Origin: Siphonodentalium dalli
Lineage: Eukaryota; Mollusca; Scaphopoda; Gadilida; Siphonodentaliidae
DNA: 64,000 nucleotides
NCBI GenBank assembly: GCA_032622095.1
Contig: CP136065.1
Span: 149,859,577 to 149,923,576 of the forward strand
Reading direction: 5' to 3'
Positions 63,424 through 64,000 of the stretch are shown here, piece after piece. Under the pieces are notes generated by a model. That model was not told where the DNA came from. It searched no databases and was given only the letters and a program-made list of their open reading frames with translations. Made by a program: the position numbers and the translations under genes. How positions within the stretch are numbered: position 1 is the stretch's first letter; each line of letters starts with the position of its first letter.

Positions 63424-64000
63424 CTGCAGAGAAAAATGTGGTTTATCAGTTAAATTTTTTTTTGGAGAATATTAAACACAAATAAAAAAAATATTTCATG
63501 TAATATGCTGTCTAGTATATATATTTTTTTTACAACAATAACGTAATTTTTCTGAGTGATGACTCTACCTGAGACATTTAAAAAATATTTATATACTTTT
63601 TAAATATTCTACACAGGACGCGTGCTGTCCAAGTTAGAGGCGAATGGCCAAATCATTTAAAAAAATTCCCAAAGATATTTCCTTTGGCCACAATGTTAGA
63701 AGCCTAAAATCACATCACAGAATATCACCAGATCTCACTAAAATACTTACACTCATTACAAGATAATTAGTTTCTCGCCTCTGTATGTTTGAATAACAAT
63801 GTCCTTACTTAACAAAACAATGATGCTTAGATGCTACGTACTAGCTACTTGTTCTTACTTTATAATCAGTTGACAATACTTTACTACTTCCATCATTTCA
63901 ATACAATAAAAAAGGCAAATCAGTCAGTGCACAATTCAATTGGTATACAATACTGGCTAGACCTGTTTTACTGTTTTTTTTCAGATCTCACTGGTGCACA

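Noticed and set aside
61708-61890. Minus-strand ATG frame with GTAAGA donor-like word
   Set aside because: The first codons (MTSFGSSESII) before GTAAGA could be a first exon, but no partner exon was found and the frame does not fit the large gene.

Overview
This window is eukaryotic, AT-rich and intron-dominated. It looks like a marine invertebrate genome: there are many small DNA transposons, a CR1/RTE-like LINE tail and frequent AGGCCTA-type words. I cannot name the species or phylum from sequence alone. No RNA gene, operon or CRISPR array was seen.

The backbone is one very large gene on the minus strand that runs off both ends of the window. I could trace 32 consecutive exons from 63423 down to 631 (5,761 coding bases, about 1,920 residues). 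Each exon has GT/AG borders and every junction keeps one reading frame. The protein segment is rich in N-glycosylation sequons, has regularly spaced cysteine pairs and shows no membrane helix, so it reads as a long extracellular or lumenal region. My best family guess is the giant first extracellular domain of an ABCA12/ABCA13-like ABC transporter; this is inference. The exons follow a repeating four-exon unit: A (enters phase 0, leaves phase 2), B (2 to 1), C (1 to 0) and D (0 to 0, carrying a Cys pair). There are about eight or nine units in the window. One unit has B and C merged in a single 784-base exon. Another lacks its A exon and carries a D exon with a changed exit phase.

The introns are packed with mobile elements. 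Six hAT-type insertions have 8-bp target duplications (5503-6498, 7630-14961, 8077-8331, 26248-27120, 28363-29143, 39551-40739), and a small hAT MITE at 34443-34767 has another. Several families flanked by TTAA with CCCTTT ends look piggyBac-derived; some share a TATA-rich hairpin core but differ at their ends. There are TA-flanked mariner-type MITEs. Three TAA-flanked elements (8663-14814, 9326-13804, 57933-59324) share one design: a short GGG terminal repeat, then a palindrome, then an array of palindrome halves.

The 5.1-12.0 kb interval beyond 5126 is a nest: a hAT element holds a small hAT MITE and a TAA-flanked element, which itself holds a second TAA-flanked element of 4.5 kb. Between 38470 and 41197, inside an intron, lies a plus-strand two-exon gene or pseudogene of unknown family with its own TATA box; a hAT element sits in its intron. 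A scrap of one exon of the large gene has been copied to 29948-30020.
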